The notes: generated from the letters alone by a model not told the origin. 64,000 nucleotides of DNA from Deinococcus marmoris DSM 12784 (GCF_000701405.1 NZ_JNIV01000001.1:77704-141703); one strand, 5' to 3'. Positions 37,949 through 48,752 are shown, numbered from the stretch's first letter. Numbers and translations are program-made.

Positions 37949-39193
37949 ATGCAGCAACCCAAGATACTTAAAAATTTTCTCCTCCTCCTCGGTTTGCAAG
38001 CTTCGGGTTTTATACTTCCACTGATCTCATTTCCCTATTTGGCCCGAACCCTTGGCATCGAAGTTCTTGGTATTTTCTCACTTGTTCAAGCTATATCGAT
38101 CATCGTTACAGTTATCGCTGATTACGGTTACATCACCACTGGCACGCAGAGGGTTTCTGTTCATAGGGACGATTATATCTATCTGGGAAAACTGATTAAT
38201 GCGTCGCTCTCGTTGCGGCTTCTGATTGCGTGCCTAGCATCATGTATCGGTATCTTCTACCTTATTTTTGCACTGCCGAGTGGTCAAGTAGAGTTATTGA
38301 GCTTGCTTTCAGTATTGACAATGGCGCTGCTAGGTTCACTCAACTTCCCTTGGTTCTTTCAGGGTATTGAACGTATGCCCCAATTTACATTAATTCTTGT
38401 TGCGAGCCGTGTTGGTTCAGTTATATTATTATTTTTATTAGTTTCTGGTCCAAGGAGTTTGAGTGCGGCACTGTGGATTAACATATTACCCCAACTGGTT
38501 GGAGCAATATACTGTTTATACTATTTCTCAAAAAAATTGATGTGGCGCTACGAGATCCCAAAATTCTCAATTGTAAAAGAAGAGGCCCAGAATGGCTGGC
38601 ACTTCTTTACCCCTACGTTTTATAGTATTTTCTTCACCCAAATGGGTCTTGTAGCACTTGGACTCTATCAGAGTCAGGCTGTTGTGGGGGGATATGCTGT
38701 TATGGATCGCTTGGCTAAAGCGGTGGCGAGCATCAACGGTGCTGTCAACCAGGCCGTATATCCTCAAGCTGCACTGGCAATGTCTCGTTCACATGCTGAG
38801 GGCGTGCAGGTAATCAAGAAATATGCCGCAATCTTTCTGCCATTTTTTTTGCTAGTTTGCATTGCTTTGGCAATTGCCAGTCCACTCATAGTTAAACTTC
38901 TATTCGGTCAAGTATATGTGAAATTCTCGGATGCCTTGAGTCTTCTTGCTATATTTATATTTGCTTCCGCCATAAATACTTTTATAGGCGTGATTTATAT
39001 GACAACTTCTGGAAGACAGAAAGAGTATAGTAATGCTGTTTTATTTGGAACCTGTCTTGCCATGTTAATTTACTTTTTGGCTCCAAAGTTAATTGGCTAT
39101 TATGCACCAGTATTGGGCCTCATATCAGGAGAAAGTGCTATTCTAATATTTATTGTTTATAAATTACTTAAAGGAGATAAAAATTATGTTTGA
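37949..39193 (+). CDS. Oligosaccharide flippase (Wzx-type)
   Basis: 414 residues with about 12 helices. The start LGLQASGFILPLISFPYLARTLGIEVLGIFSL is characteristic of Wzx/MATE-like polysaccharide flippases. It would turn lipid-linked repeat units across the inner membrane. Base composition drops sharply here: A/T-ending codons and runs of A and T contrast with the genes before 37945. This marks the left edge of acquired DNA. ATG 37949 follows the previous stop by three bases. Confidence 0.9.
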   Translation: MQQPKILKNFLLLLGLQASGFILPLISFPYLARTLGIEVLGIFSLVQAISIIVTVIADYGYITTGTQRVSVHRDDYIYLGKLINASLSLRLLIACLASCIGIFYLIFALPSGQVELLSLLSVLTMALLGSLNFPWFFQGIERMPQFTLILVASRVGSVILLFLLVSGPRSLSAALWINILPQLVGAIYCLYYFSKKLMWRYEIPKFSIVKEEAQNGWHFFTPTFYSIFFTQMGLVALGLYQSQAVVGGYAVMDRLAKAVASINGAVNQAVYPQAALAMSRSHAEGVQVIKKYAAIFLPFFLLVCIALAIASPLIVKLLFGQVYVKFSDALSLLAIFIFASAINTFIGVIYMTTSGRQKEYSNAVLFGTCLAMLIYFLAPKLIGYYAPVLGLISGESAILIFIVYKLLKGDKNYV

Positions 39194-40268
39194 TTATATT
39201 TTCATACTTCCGCAAATATCTTTACGGCCTATTGGAGGTTATAAAATTGTCTATGAGTACTCTAAAAGGCTAAGTGACCTTGGTTATAAGATCGCAATCA
39301 TACATGTAAGAACAAAGCGCAAAGTAGTATTCAGGAGAATTAAAATAAATCTTCTTCTTGCATATAACCGAATTGTATTAAAGGAAGTTTTACCCTGGTT
39401 CCCGGTGGCGGATGGGATTAAATTTGTTGAGATGGATGAAGATAAAATTTTACTTGAAAGTGGCATTACATCAAGTTGTTACATTGCGACAGCGTGGGAC
39501 ACGGCGGCAATCACTAAGTCGCTCACGGAACTTCATGATGCTGAGGGCCTATATTTGATTCAAGGTTATGAAAGCTGGAGTGCTTCAGAAGAGGAATTAC
39601 TTGCAACCTATAGATCAGGGCTAAAAAATGTAGCCGTTTCTAAATGGCTAAAAGGTATTGTTGCCGATTCTGGAGCAGATTGTGAGTATCTACCGAATTC
39701 AATTGATTTAAATATCTTCTATATCAGCATTACGCCAGAGATGCGCTTTAAGTATACTGTACTAACAATGTTTCACGAATCAACTTTGAAAGGTTTCGAA
39801 GATGTTATAAAATCTTGTGAAATAGTGAGAGTAAGTCACCCAGATACAAGATTTTGTGCTTTCGGAGCCTACGAAGTAAAGGGAAGAATACCAGAATGGA
39901 TGACATACTTTTACCTTCCCTCGCAGGAAGTCTTGAGACGGCTCTATAACGAATCTGCAATTTTTGTTTCGGGAAGTTACTCAGAGGGATGGGGCCTTGC
40001 CCCCTCAGAGGCTATGCTATGCGGCTGCGCTCTTGCTATCACTGATATTCCAGGTCATGAAGATTTCTCGAAAAGTGGTCAATATGCACTTCTATCGCAG
40101 CCTGGTGACTGGCAAGGTATGGCATCAAATATTTCCAAGCTTTTAGATGACGATCATCTACGTCTTAAATTGGCCAGAACTGGAAGTGAATTTGTAAAAC
40201 AGTTCAATTGGACTGTAGCTTTGGAGAAATTCTTAAAAATTACCCTAAGAGACAAGACCAATGGATAA
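39186..40268 (+). CDS. Glycosyltransferase (GT4-like)
   Basis: 360 residues. N-terminal GPIGGYK-like loop (SLRPIGGYKIVYEYSKRLSDLGY) and the C-terminal GSYSEGWGLAPSEAMLCGCALAITD, the EX7E region that holds the nucleotide sugar in GT-B enzymes. It adds one sugar of the repeat unit. AAAGGAG before ATG 39186 is a clear ribosome site inside the end of the flippase gene. AT-rich like its neighbours. Confidence 0.88.
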   Translation: MFDYIFILPQISLRPIGGYKIVYEYSKRLSDLGYKIAIIHVRTKRKVVFRRIKINLLLAYNRIVLKEVLPWFPVADGIKFVEMDEDKILLESGITSSCYIATAWDTAAITKSLTELHDAEGLYLIQGYESWSASEEELLATYRSGLKNVAVSKWLKGIVADSGADCEYLPNSIDLNIFYISITPEMRFKYTVLTMFHESTLKGFEDVIKSCEIVRVSHPDTRFCAFGAYEVKGRIPEWMTYFYLPSQEVLRRLYNESAIFVSGSYSEGWGLAPSEAMLCGCALAITDIPGHEDFSKSGQYALLSQPGDWQGMASNISKLLDDDHLRLKLARTGSEFVKQFNWTVALEKFLKITLRDKTNG

Positions 40269-41553
40269 CTATTTTTCTACTTCCAGATCTTTTCGCGGAT
40301 CTTATTTAAGGAAGATTATTTTTTATATGAGTATAGTTATGCTTTCTATTTTACTAATAACTGGACTTGTACCCCAGCTCAATATTTTTATATTTGGCGA
40401 CTATATTTATAACATAAATCTTTTTGCCCGTTTAATTTTACTTATTAATCTTTTAATTTTACTTTTGCTTTCTTCTAGGATAGATGCTACCGATATAGGT
40501 TTGAAGAGAGCCTTGATTATATTCATTGCATACGCATTTCTAACGTTTTTTGTCAATTCCGTAAAACACGATCTAGCCTACTCCCTTCAGGGGAGTCTGA
40601 TGTATTTCTATCTTTTCCTTCTTTACATATTAACTTTTATTCAAAGATTTGATTTAGACAAGAATTTAGAAAAAACATTTGTCTACATAGCTATCCCATT
40701 AGCTGGCCTAGCCATAGCTCAACATTTTACCGCCAACTCAATTTTACCTTTGGAGAGTGCAAACGGTCAATTTAAGGTTCTCAGTTGGCTTTTTTGGGAC
40801 GATGGTAGATATCAAGTTAGAGGATATAGTCTATTTACCAATGCTGTTGATTTTGGGATATTTATAATATTTTGTTTAGGAATAGTAATCCAAAAAATAG
40901 ATTTTAGATTCTCAAATTATAAAAATATTTTATCTATAATAATTTTTAGCATATTGTTGATAAGTGCTTATAGTACTCTAACTAGAAATGTCTATATTGG
41001 AGCAATCATCACTGTGCTATCTTCTATAGCATATCTTAAATTTAAAAAAAGGAAGGTACTTTTAATATTACCACTCTTATCTTTGGCATTAGGCCTCTTA
41101 ATTTCTCTTTCTGGAGATATAATTCAAAAAAGTAGTATAAACTTATCAAACTCTGCCTCACTAGATATAAGACAAGAGATATGGTCTGATATTTGGCAAA
41201 AAATTTCTAATGGCGAAGTTTTAGTTATTTTGTTTGGAGATGGCAGGTATCAAGCAGAAGCTGGAAATAATATCGCCAGTTTTTTAATAGATAATTCTTT
41301 CCTCCAGTTTATCACATACCAGGGCATCTTGGGGTTGATATTATTTGCATATTTATACTTTTATATCTTAAAAAATACTTTGCGGCGTCCTAAAAATGCA
41401 TTATGGTGCGGCTTTTATGGTTTTCTAGTTGCATGGCCCGCGATGGCGGTTTTTAATATCTTAGTTCCACAGCTTGCTATCCTAACACTTTTAACGTTTT
41501 TTATCGATAAATTCTCAATTACAGGCGGTGTAAAAAATGATAGAGATACCTGA
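40261..41553 (+). CDS. O-antigen polymerase-like membrane protein (Wzy type)
   Basis: 430 residues, about 10-11 helices and a longer periplasmic loop near 300-345. Sequence is poorly conserved as usual for Wzy; FLIDNSFLQFITYQGILGLILFAYLYF near the end resembles the region after the large loop in polymerases. It would join repeat units at the outer face of the membrane. Extremely AT-rich; the most foreign gene of the block. Overlaps both neighbours by a few bases. Confidence 0.8.
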   Translation: MDNYFSTSRSFRGSYLRKIIFYMSIVMLSILLITGLVPQLNIFIFGDYIYNINLFARLILLINLLILLLLSSRIDATDIGLKRALIIFIAYAFLTFFVNSVKHDLAYSLQGSLMYFYLFLLYILTFIQRFDLDKNLEKTFVYIAIPLAGLAIAQHFTANSILPLESANGQFKVLSWLFWDDGRYQVRGYSLFTNAVDFGIFIIFCLGIVIQKIDFRFSNYKNILSIIIFSILLISAYSTLTRNVYIGAIITVLSSIAYLKFKKRKVLLILPLLSLALGLLISLSGDIIQKSSINLSNSASLDIRQEIWSDIWQKISNGEVLVILFGDGRYQAEAGNNIASFLIDNSFLQFITYQGILGLILFAYLYFYILKNTLRRPKNALWCGFYGFLVAWPAMAVFNILVPQLAILTLLTFFIDKFSITGGVKNDRDT

Positions 41554-42463
41554 AAAAATTGATATCGTGCTGGCAACTTATAATGGAGAGAGATATTTAA
41601 ACCAACAGATTCGGAGTTTACTAGACCAAACCGTCGCTTGTAATATTCTTTGTCATGACGATGGATCAAGTGATGCCACTGAAGCAATACTCCAGAGATA
41701 CATGCTTGCAGAGACGAGATTTAAAGTGATTTCACATCATTCTCTCGGCGGAGCGAGTCAAAACTTCTCGTTTCTGCTAGAAAACTCTGGAGCAGATTAT
41801 GTACTCTGTTCTGATCAAGATGATATTTGGCTTCCAGATAAGATCGAGCGTCTTATGGAGGCAATGCTTTTTTACGAAAGTGTATATGGTAGCGACATGC
41901 CTTTACTGGTTCATAGTGACTTAGCTGTCATAGACAATCACGGAAAACTAATGGACAGATCGTTTTGGAGCTATCAACATCTCAATCCTAAATGGGGAGA
42001 CCAATTCAATCTGATTTTAACGCAAAATATAGTTACTGGATGTTCTATGCTTGTTAACCGCTCGCTACTCAATAAATCTTTGCCCATTCCCACAGAGGCC
42101 ATCATGCATGATTGGTGGCTTGCCTTAGTCGCTTGCTCTTTTGGAAAAATTATCTGGATTCCTGAGGCAACCGTTTTATATCGCCAGCACAGCGAAAATG
42201 CGGTAGGCGCAAAACGTTTTGACACTCGGTACATCGCTTCAAAGTTAAGCACTTTCGGGGAAATGCAGACAAGTCTGAATTTGACTGCCGCACAGGCGAC
42301 GGTTTTCGCTAAGAATTTTCCAACATCGCCTCACGCGACCCAAGCCAAATGCTACGCACAGCTTCCAGAGATGACTTACTGGCAGCGACGTCAAACCATT
42401 ATGCGAGAACGGTTTTTTAAGGTTGGTACGCTCCGCAATCTGGCTTGGATAGGGTTAATATGA
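41537..42463 (+). CDS. Glycosyltransferase family 2
   Basis: 308 residues. KIDIVLATYNGERYLNQQIRSLL and CHDDGSSDAT open a GT-A fold, with CSDQDDIWLPDKI (DxD-type site) and HDWWLALVACS (acceptor side) later. Resembles rhamnosyl- and galactosyltransferases acting on lipid-linked oligosaccharide. AT-rich. It begins 17 bases before the polymerase stop and ends overlapping the next start (ATGA). Confidence 0.9.
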   Translation: MIEIPEKIDIVLATYNGERYLNQQIRSLLDQTVACNILCHDDGSSDATEAILQRYMLAETRFKVISHHSLGGASQNFSFLLENSGADYVLCSDQDDIWLPDKIERLMEAMLFYESVYGSDMPLLVHSDLAVIDNHGKLMDRSFWSYQHLNPKWGDQFNLILTQNIVTGCSMLVNRSLLNKSLPIPTEAIMHDWWLALVACSFGKIIWIPEATVLYRQHSENAVGAKRFDTRYIASKLSTFGEMQTSLNLTAAQATVFAKNFPTSPHATQAKCYAQLPEMTYWQRRQTIMRERFFKVGTLRNLAWIGLI

Positions 42464-43398
42464 CCTCTCCTGCGTTGGCAGTGATTGTCCCAGCTCTAAA
42501 TGCGTCTCATCACGTTTTTAAGTTGGCATCCAGTTTCAGGCAGCGGCATATAACTTCTCAACGGGTTTTCATTCTTGATTCTGCGTCCCAGGATGGTAGC
42601 CCTGAGATGTGGCAGGCATGTGGTTTTGGCGTAAGAGAAATTGATCGCAACACCTTCGATCACGGTGGCACCCGCAACCTTGGAGCACGCCTCGCCACCG
42701 AACAGGGCGCTGAAATTTTAATCTTCATGACCCAGGACGCCATTCCCGCCAATGACCGCTGGCTGGAAGAACTGACCGCGCCTATCGTGTCCGGTCAGGC
42801 CGTGGCAACTTTTGCCCGCCAATTGCCCCGGCCAGAAGCATCGTTGCTGGAACAGTTCTCGCGCTACTTCAACTATCCGGGCCACAGCAGGCGACGCACC
42901 GAGGCCGATATTCCCGAACTGGGGGTCAAGGCATTCTTCTTTTCCAACGTCTGCTCGGCGGTGCGCGCCGACGTGTTCTGGGAAGTGGGCGGTTTCCCGG
43001 AACACATCATCATGAACGAGGACATGACACTGGCGGCCAAGCTGCTACGGGCAGGCCACGCCATTGAATATGTGGCGGGGGCACAGGTGATTCACTCGCA
43101 CGATTACACCCTGGCCCAGCAATTCCGCCGCAATTTCGATGTCGGGGCCTTTTTTGCGGGGGCGGGGCCAGAACTGGCCGGGGCAAAGGTGGGGGGCGAG
43201 GGCCTGCGCTTTGTGCGTGAGCAACTGCGCTACGTGGTGCGGCATCGGCGGGCTGATCTCATCCCGCTGGTGATCGCGGAAGCAGCGGCCAAGTTCAGTG
43301 CCTTTCAACTGGGCAAGCGCCACCGCTTGTTACCCATAAGATTGAAAAAGAAACTAAGCATGCATAGCTATCATTGGGATCAGAAGGAGAAGAAATGA
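42460..43398 (+). CDS. Glycosyltransferase family 2 (rhamnosyltransferase-like), composition changes inside the gene
   Basis: 312 residues. ALAVIVPALNAS, ILDSASQDGS, FDHGGTRNLGA and FMTQDAIPAND (DxD-type) match dTDP-rhamnosyltransferases; a dTDP-rhamnose operon follows directly. The first 200 bases are AT-rich like the genes to the left, while from about 42660 the codons are GC-rich like the host, so the boundary of acquired DNA falls inside this gene, at the HGGTRN coding region. Start ATG 42460 overlaps the previous stop. Confidence 0.88.
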   Translation: MTSPALAVIVPALNASHHVFKLASSFRQRHITSQRVFILDSASQDGSPEMWQACGFGVREIDRNTFDHGGTRNLGARLATEQGAEILIFMTQDAIPANDRWLEELTAPIVSGQAVATFARQLPRPEASLLEQFSRYFNYPGHSRRRTEADIPELGVKAFFFSNVCSAVRADVFWEVGGFPEHIIMNEDMTLAAKLLRAGHAIEYVAGAQVIHSHDYTLAQQFRRNFDVGAFFAGAGPELAGAKVGGEGLRFVREQLRYVVRHRRADLIPLVIAEAAAKFSAFQLGKRHRLLPIRLKKKLSMHSYHWDQKEKK

Positions 43399-44429
43399 AT
43401 GATAAAATGACTTTACTCGTGACCGGAGGTTGCGGCTTCATCGGCAGCAACTTCGTGCGCTACTGGCTGGCGCAGCATCCCCAGAGCCGCGTGGTGGTTT
43501 ACGACAAGCTGACTTATGCGGGCCGCAAGGAAAATCTGGCGGACCTGTGGGACGATTCCCGCCTGAAACTGGTGGTGGGCGACATCGGCGATCAGGAACT
43601 GGTGCGAACCACCTGCCAAGCTGAGGGCGTGGACCTGATCGTCAACTTTGCCGCCGAGACCCATGTGGACCAGTCCATTCTGGGACCGCTGGTGTTTACG
43701 GATACCAACGTGCGCGGCACCCACGTCCTGCTCGAAGTGGCCCGCGAACTGGGTATCCGCCTGCACCACATCAGCACCGACGAGGTCTACGGCCACATCC
43801 GTGACGATCATCAGAGTGTGGAAACCGATGAACTCGCCCCGCGTAGCCCCTACGCCGCCAGCAAGGCTGCTGCCGATCAACTGGTCCAGGCGTATGCCAT
43901 TACCTATGGCCTGCCCGTGACCATCACGCGCGGGGCCAATAACGTGGGGCCATACCAGTACCCAGAAAAAGCCGTGCCGCTGTTCTCCACCAACGCCATT
44001 CTGGGCGAGGCCATTCCGGTTTATGGCGACGGGTTGCAGATGCGTGACTACGCCCATGTCTATGACCACTGCACCGGCATCGAAGCCGTGCTGCTGCGCG
44101 GCCAGATCGGTGAGGTCTACAACGTCGGCACCGGGCGCGAGATGACCAATCTGGAAATGGTGGACATCGTGCTGGACACGCTGGGCAAAGATCATTCGCT
44201 GGTCCGTCATGTCACCGACCGGCCCGGCCATGACCGCCGCTACAGCATGAACGTGGATAAACTGAAGAGCCTGGGCTGGCAACCGAAGTATGACCCGAAG
44301 GAAGCGGTGGCCGAGGCGGCGAGGTGGTATGCCGAGAATCAGGCGTGGTGGGAGCCGATCCGCAGCGGCGAGTTCCGCGAGTACTACGAGAAGCAATACG
44401 CCGAGCGACTGGCTGGAACACCATCGTGA
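43395..44429 (+). CDS. rmlB: dTDP-glucose 4,6-dehydratase
   Basis: 344 residues, extended short-chain dehydrogenase. NAD site [11 protein letters not shown], then STDEVYG (catalytic Asp-Glu), [11 protein letters not shown] (YxxxK) and [14 protein letters not shown]. It makes dTDP-4-keto-6-deoxyglucose, second step to dTDP-rhamnose. AGAAGGAG precedes ATG 43395. First of the four rml genes, which overlap one another by four bases each. Confidence 0.96.
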   Translation: MNDKMTLLVTGGCGFIGSNFVRYWLAQHPQSRVVVYDKLTYAGRKENLADLWDDSRLKLVVGDIGDQELVRTTCQAEGVDLIVNFAAETHVDQSILGPLVFTDTNVRGTHVLLEVARELGIRLHHISTDEVYGHIRDDHQSVETDELAPRSPYAASKAAADQLVQAYAITYGLPVTITRGANNVGPYQYPEKAVPLFSTNAILGEAIPVYGDGLQMRDYAHVYDHCTGIEAVLLRGQIGEVYNVGTGREMTNLEMVDIVLDTLGKDHSLVRHVTDRPGHDRRYSMNVDKLKSLGWQPKYDPKEAVAEAARWYAENQAWWEPIRSGEFREYYEKQYAERLAGTPS

Positions 44430-45328
44430 CTGTTCCTACCTCCAGTCGTCGAGGGATCATTCTGGCCGGGGGCAGTGGCACGCGCCTGTATCCGGCGACG
44501 CTAGCAGTCAGCAAGCAACTGCTGCCCATCTACGACAAGCCGATGATCTATTACCCGCTGACCACCCTGATGCTGGGCGGCATCCGCGAAATTCTGATTA
44601 TTTCCACGCCTGAGGACACCCCACGCTTTAAACAGTTGCTGGGCGATGGCTCGCAGTGGGGGCTGAGCCTGGAGTATGCCGTGCAGCCTGAACCCGGCGG
44701 GCTTGCCCAGGCATTCCTGATCGGGGAAGACTTTGTGCGGGGCCATGACAGCGCGCTGATTCTGGGCGACAACATCTTCTATGGCAATGACCTCTCGGAT
44801 CTGATGGAGGCGGCCAGCCAGAAGACCGAGGGAGCAACGGTGTTCGCCTATCAGGTCAGTGACCCGGAGCGCTACGGCGTGGTGGATTTCGATGAAACAG
44901 GCCGCGCGCTGTCTATCGAGGAAAAGCCCACGCAGCCCAAATCGGACTTTGCGGTGACGGGTCTGTATTTCTATGATCAGGACATCGTGGAAGTGGTCAA
45001 AAGCATCAAACCGTCGCCGCGTGGCGAGTTGGAAATTACCGACGTGAACGTGCATTATCTGAAAGCTGGACGGCTGGACGTTCAGACCATGCGCCGGGGC
45101 TTTGCCTGGCTGGATACGGGCACGCACGAGAGCATGCTGGAGGCCAGTAGCTTCATTCAGACCATCGAACACCGCCAGGGCCTGAAAGTGGCATCGCCCG
45201 AGGAAATCGCCTGGAGGTCCGGCTGGATCAGCACCGAGGTGCTGCTGGAGCAGGCAGGCAAACTGGCCAAGAACCGCTACGGGCAGTACCTTCTCAAAAT
45301 CGTTCACGAAAGACGGAGCCACGCATGA
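44426..45328 (+). CDS. rmlA: Glucose-1-phosphate thymidylyltransferase
   Basis: 300 residues. [27 protein letters not shown] is the nucleotide-binding signature; [18 protein letters not shown] and [19 protein letters not shown] follow as in RmlA. It makes dTDP-glucose and is usually inhibited by dTDP-rhamnose. Start GTG 44426 overlaps the rmlB stop (GTGA); longer readings upstream lie inside rmlB. Confidence 0.96.
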   Translation: MTVPTSSRRGIILAGGSGTRLYPATLAVSKQLLPIYDKPMIYYPLTTLMLGGIREILIISTPEDTPRFKQLLGDGSQWGLSLEYAVQPEPGGLAQAFLIGEDFVRGHDSALILGDNIFYGNDLSDLMEAASQKTEGATVFAYQVSDPERYGVVDFDETGRALSIEEKPTQPKSDFAVTGLYFYDQDIVEVVKSIKPSPRGELEITDVNVHYLKAGRLDVQTMRRGFAWLDTGTHESMLEASSFIQTIEHRQGLKVASPEEIAWRSGWISTEVLLEQAGKLAKNRYGQYLLKIVHERRSHA

Positions 45329-45891
45329 CCTCCTTACCCAACCGCCCCGCACTGACCGTCCCGCTGGCCCCGTCTGTCCTGAATGCCCTGACCTTCGAGA
45401 CCTACCCGGCTGCGCCGCAGATCGACGGCGTTTGGGTTCAGGCCCTGAAGAAAAACCGCAGCGAGAATGGGGCGTTCATGGAATACCTGCGCCTGGATGA
45501 TTCCGGCGTGCAGGGGTTGCCCGGTATGCTGACGCCGCGCCAGATCAGCGTGTCGTGGGCCGCCGCTGGGCGGATCAACGCCTTTCATATTCACGTCAGG
45601 GGCGAGCAGAACGAGATCTGGTGCGTGCTGAGCGGCCAACTGGTGATCTGGCTGGTGGACTGCCGGGCGGACAGTTCCACCACGGGCGTTCAGCGGAAAC
45701 TGGTCTTCAGTGGCGAGCAGCCCATGCTGGTGCATATTCCCAGCGGTGTGGCCCACGGCTATCAGGCAGGGGCAGACGGCGCGACATTGCTGTACACCAT
45801 GGACGCACAGTTCAATCTGGCCAATCCCAATGAGGGCCGCCTGCCCTGGGACCACTTCGGGGCCGATCTGTGGGCCGAGGATATGGGGTGA
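45325..45891 (+). CDS. rmlC: dTDP-4-dehydrorhamnose 3,5-epimerase
   Basis: 188 residues of a cupin-fold epimerase. [32 protein letters not shown] and [15 protein letters not shown] correspond to the RmlC core with its active-site histidines. The sequence is more diverged than RmlA and RmlB; its place between rmlA and rmlD makes the call safe. ATG 45325 overlaps the rmlA stop. Confidence 0.9.
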   Translation: MTSLPNRPALTVPLAPSVLNALTFETYPAAPQIDGVWVQALKKNRSENGAFMEYLRLDDSGVQGLPGMLTPRQISVSWAAAGRINAFHIHVRGEQNEIWCVLSGQLVIWLVDCRADSSTTGVQRKLVFSGEQPMLVHIPSGVAHGYQAGADGATLLYTMDAQFNLANPNEGRLPWDHFGADLWAEDMG

Positions 45892-46637
45892 GGGTTCTCC
45901 TGACCGGGGGCGGAGGGCGACTGGGCACCGAGCTTCGCGCCCTGCTTCCTGGGCTGGGAACCGAGACCGTGGCCCCCGCCTCGGCAGAACTGGACATCAC
46001 CGACGCCGCGCAGGTCATGGACGTGGTGCGCCGTGAGCGTCCCGATATCATCGTTCACGCGGCGGCCTACACCGACGTGGGCGGCGCAGAGCGCAACCGG
46101 GACCAGTGCTGGGCGGTGAACGTGGAGGGCACCCGCAACATGGTCCGGGCGGCCAACAGCGTGGGCGCAAAACTGGTGCAGATCAGCACCGATTATGTGT
46201 TCAGCGGCGAAACCGGGAATTACCACGAGGACGACACTCCCGGCCCAGTGGTTAACTTCTATGCCCTGAGTAAGCTGGTGGCCGAGGAAGCCGCCCGCGC
46301 CGCACAACGCCATCTAATCCTGCGCACCAGCTTTCGCCCACGCGAATTCCAGTATCCGGTGGCCTACAGCGACGTGTTTACCGGGCAGGATTACGTGGAC
46401 ATCATCGCGCCGATGATCGCGCTGGCAGTGCGTCATTCCCCAGAAGTTGAGGATGAAGTGCTGCACATCGTCACCGAGCGCAAAAGTGTCTATGAGCTGG
46501 CGCGGCAGCGCAGGCCCGATGTGCGGGAGGGAACGCGCGCCGAGGCGGGGGTAACCCTGCCGGGGGACGTGAGCCTGAACACCGAGCGCTGGGAAAGGCT
46601 ACGCCGACAGTGGCCCGCCGCACCCGTTCGTGCCTGA
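45888..46637 (+). CDS. rmlD: dTDP-4-dehydrorhamnose reductase
   Basis: 249 residues. Begins [16 protein letters not shown] (NADPH site), with ADIVVHAAAYTDVGGAE-type HAAAYTDVGGAE, STDYVFSGE, NFYALSKLVAEE (YxxxK) and ILRTSF. It is somewhat shorter than typical RmlD. Last step to dTDP-L-rhamnose. GTG 45888 overlaps the rmlC stop. Confidence 0.92.
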   Translation: MRVLLTGGGGRLGTELRALLPGLGTETVAPASAELDITDAAQVMDVVRRERPDIIVHAAAYTDVGGAERNRDQCWAVNVEGTRNMVRAANSVGAKLVQISTDYVFSGETGNYHEDDTPGPVVNFYALSKLVAEEAARAAQRHLILRTSFRPREFQYPVAYSDVFTGQDYVDIIAPMIALAVRHSPEVEDEVLHIVTERKSVYELARQRRPDVREGTRAEAGVTLPGDVSLNTERWERLRRQWPAAPVRA

Positions 46638-47586
46638 AAAGCCAGCCTTCCAGTCGTCTGACCTGAGAACGGCGGTGCCACCGAACGTGACCCTGACAGG
46701 TCTTTCGGCACCCCAATTCGATGGGGTGAATTTCTACCGCAGACCCACCGCGCCCTTCAGTGCCGTTGACTTCATCGCCCAGGGCGAACAGTTCGTCCAG
46801 TTGGAATATCAGCTCTATTCCCCGCCCAGCGATGTGACCGGGATATTGAAGCTCGACGGGCGTGTGCTGGATCAGACCACCTTTCCGGCGGGGCAGTTCA
46901 TCCCCAATGTCGTGGCCGGGGCTTTCGTCTCCGCCGGGGCGCACCGCTTCACGCTGGACTACCGCTGTCAGGGCCAGCCCTGCGCCGCGCCGATCAGCCA
47001 GTACTGGACCCGGCTGGGCCAGCTTCCGTCCGGGAACATCACAGCCCGTCAGGATGCAGGGTTGGGGGTGGAACGCTGGTGGCTGAACGCGCCCGCCAGT
47101 CCGCTGAAGATTACGGGTACTGGTCCACTGTTTTTCGATGGCACCAGTTTCGTGCGGCGGCTGACCGACCAATCGTTCAAGTTGTCATGGACGAGTGGTG
47201 AGGTGCTGAACGCCAGCATGCTGGTCTACGGGTCACAATCTTTCAGCGTGACCACACGTGTCGGGAATGAGGTGCTGGCTGTGCAAAACGGGGCTAAAAA
47301 CCGCTCTGTGTCGCCCGCTGTCTCGCTGGTGGGGAAGAAAAAAGCCCAGTCATTGACCGTGCAGGTCGATTGCCTGAAGGGCGTGTCGGCTGGCAAGGCT
47401 GAAGCTGGCACCGCTGGAATAGGGTCAGGCTGCGCTTTTCTCTATTTCCCTCAGGTGGCGGTCCTCACGGATTCTCCGGCCACTGCGCTTCAGACGGGTG
47501 GAGCTGTCCTGGCTGCCCTGCTCGTGATCACTGGGCTATGGCGCTGGCTTGGGCTTGCTCCCGGGCGGCGCGCGGCAACAGGCTGA
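46630..47586 (+). CDS. Hypothetical surface protein with C-terminal membrane anchor
   Basis: 318 residues. No N-terminal signal peptide is evident. Two similar beta-rich halves seem present: [15 protein letters not shown] near 30 and [15 protein letters not shown] near 175 introduce comparable stretches, suggesting an internal duplication. The C-terminus is ALQTGG, a helix (about 288-305) and a basic RR tail, like a membrane or sorting anchor. It starts at GTG 46630 inside the end of rmlD and is therefore co-expressed with the rhamnose genes. Its last 59 bases overlap, tail to tail, the O-antigen ligase gene. Function unknown. Confidence 0.65.
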   Translation: MPEKPAFQSSDLRTAVPPNVTLTGLSAPQFDGVNFYRRPTAPFSAVDFIAQGEQFVQLEYQLYSPPSDVTGILKLDGRVLDQTTFPAGQFIPNVVAGAFVSAGAHRFTLDYRCQGQPCAAPISQYWTRLGQLPSGNITARQDAGLGVERWWLNAPASPLKITGTGPLFFDGTSFVRRLTDQSFKLSWTSGEVLNASMLVYGSQSFSVTTRVGNEVLAVQNGAKNRSVSPAVSLVGKKKAQSLTVQVDCLKGVSAGKAEAGTAGIGSGCAFLYFPQVAVLTDSPATALQTGGAVLAALLVITGLWRWLGLAPGRRAATG

Positions 47587-48694
47587 GACCCACCGCCGCC
47601 CACCACAACTCCGCAAAGTGCGGGCTGGGCAACGCGATCACCACGTCCACCACGTTCATGGCCGTGAACCCGTACAGGACGGCGATGGTCAGTGCGTCCC
47701 CTAGCAGCGCCGCACGCCACAGCGCGTAACCCATCACCGCCACCAGCCCCAGCGTGCCGGTGATTCCGGTCTCCAGCAGCCAGTGCAGCCAGGCGTTGTG
47801 GGCGATCAGCCACACGCTGGACCAGCGGCTCAGGCCATCGGGGCAGGCCACACCATTGCGGGCCAGGGTGGGCGTGAGCTGGCAGCCGTCCTTGAACAGA
47901 TAGGTCAGGTAGGGGCCGCCTTGGTACGGCCCGACGCCGCCCAGCGGCGAGGTTCGCCAGCCCTGCGCGGCGTCCCGCCACACGTACTCGCGTCCGCTGG
48001 TCTGGTCATTGAGCAGGCGTTCGACAGGTTTGAAAGGAAGATTCAATGAGCTGGTCAATGCGGCCAGTCCCAGAACCAGGGCGGCGGGCAGCAGCACCCA
48101 CCAGCGCCGCCCCCGGCCCGCGAAGGCCAGTGCGGCCAGGCTGCCCACCCCCAGTGCCAGCAGCGGTCCCCGGCTGCCCGCCGCCAGAAAAGTGACGAGT
48201 GCCGCTCCCCCGGCGGGCCAGCGCCACCATCCGCCGCCGCGCCAGAACACCGTGATCCACAGCGCCACCACCGCCACCAGTCCCAGCGAGACCACGTAGT
48301 AGTACGGGTGGCCCAGTCGATCCTGAATGCCCGCCCAGCCCTGTGTGTACAGCGTGTAGCCCCAGGCCGTGACGAAGATAATGAGCTGCCCCCACAGCAG
48401 CGGCCTCAGATTGCGGCTGTCGCGCAGGTAGACGCCTGCCGCGATCATCGCCAGAATCAGCAGGGTTCTGGCCGCTGCCAGCCCCAGCGACAGCAGCGGG
48501 CGCGGGGTGAACAGCGCGGCCACCAGTTGGGTACTGGCGAAGAAGAACAGCAGGTAACGCGCGGTCAGCGGCAGGGTTCTCAGGTGTCCCAGCGCGCCGA
48601 GGGCCACCAAGTAAAGTGGTGGTAAGATGGGAACCAGCGCGATCAGCCAGCTCACTTGGCGGGGCGGCGTGAAGGTGGGGGAGTGGGAACTCAC
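47528..48694 (-). CDS. O-antigen ligase family membrane protein
   Basis: 388 residues with 10-12 helices. The conserved Wzy_C segment is visible: [11 protein letters not shown] in the middle, then [28 protein letters not shown], and [22 protein letters not shown] after the large periplasmic loop. Such proteins attach or polymerise glycans at the outer face of the membrane, so it belongs functionally to the polysaccharide locus though on the other strand. GTG 48694 lies five bases after TACACT, a leaderless start; the frame is open to 48787. Confidence 0.85.
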   Translation of the reverse strand: MSSHSPTFTPPRQVSWLIALVPILPPLYLVALGALGHLRTLPLTARYLLFFFASTQLVAALFTPRPLLSLGLAAARTLLILAMIAAGVYLRDSRNLRPLLWGQLIIFVTAWGYTLYTQGWAGIQDRLGHPYYYVVSLGLVAVVALWITVFWRGGGWWRWPAGGAALVTFLAAGSRGPLLALGVGSLAALAFAGRGRRWWVLLPAALVLGLAALTSSLNLPFKPVERLLNDQTSGREYVWRDAAQGWRTSPLGGVGPYQGGPYLTYLFKDGCQLTPTLARNGVACPDGLSRWSSVWLIAHNAWLHWLLETGITGTLGLVAVMGYALWRAALLGDALTIAVLYGFTAMNVVDVVIALPSPHFAELWWAAVGLSLLPRAAREQAQASAIAQ

Positions 48695-48752
48695 GCGGTA
48701 GTGTAGGGCATTTGATGAAGCCGTCCATGACGCGTCCAAAGACCTGTCCTTG

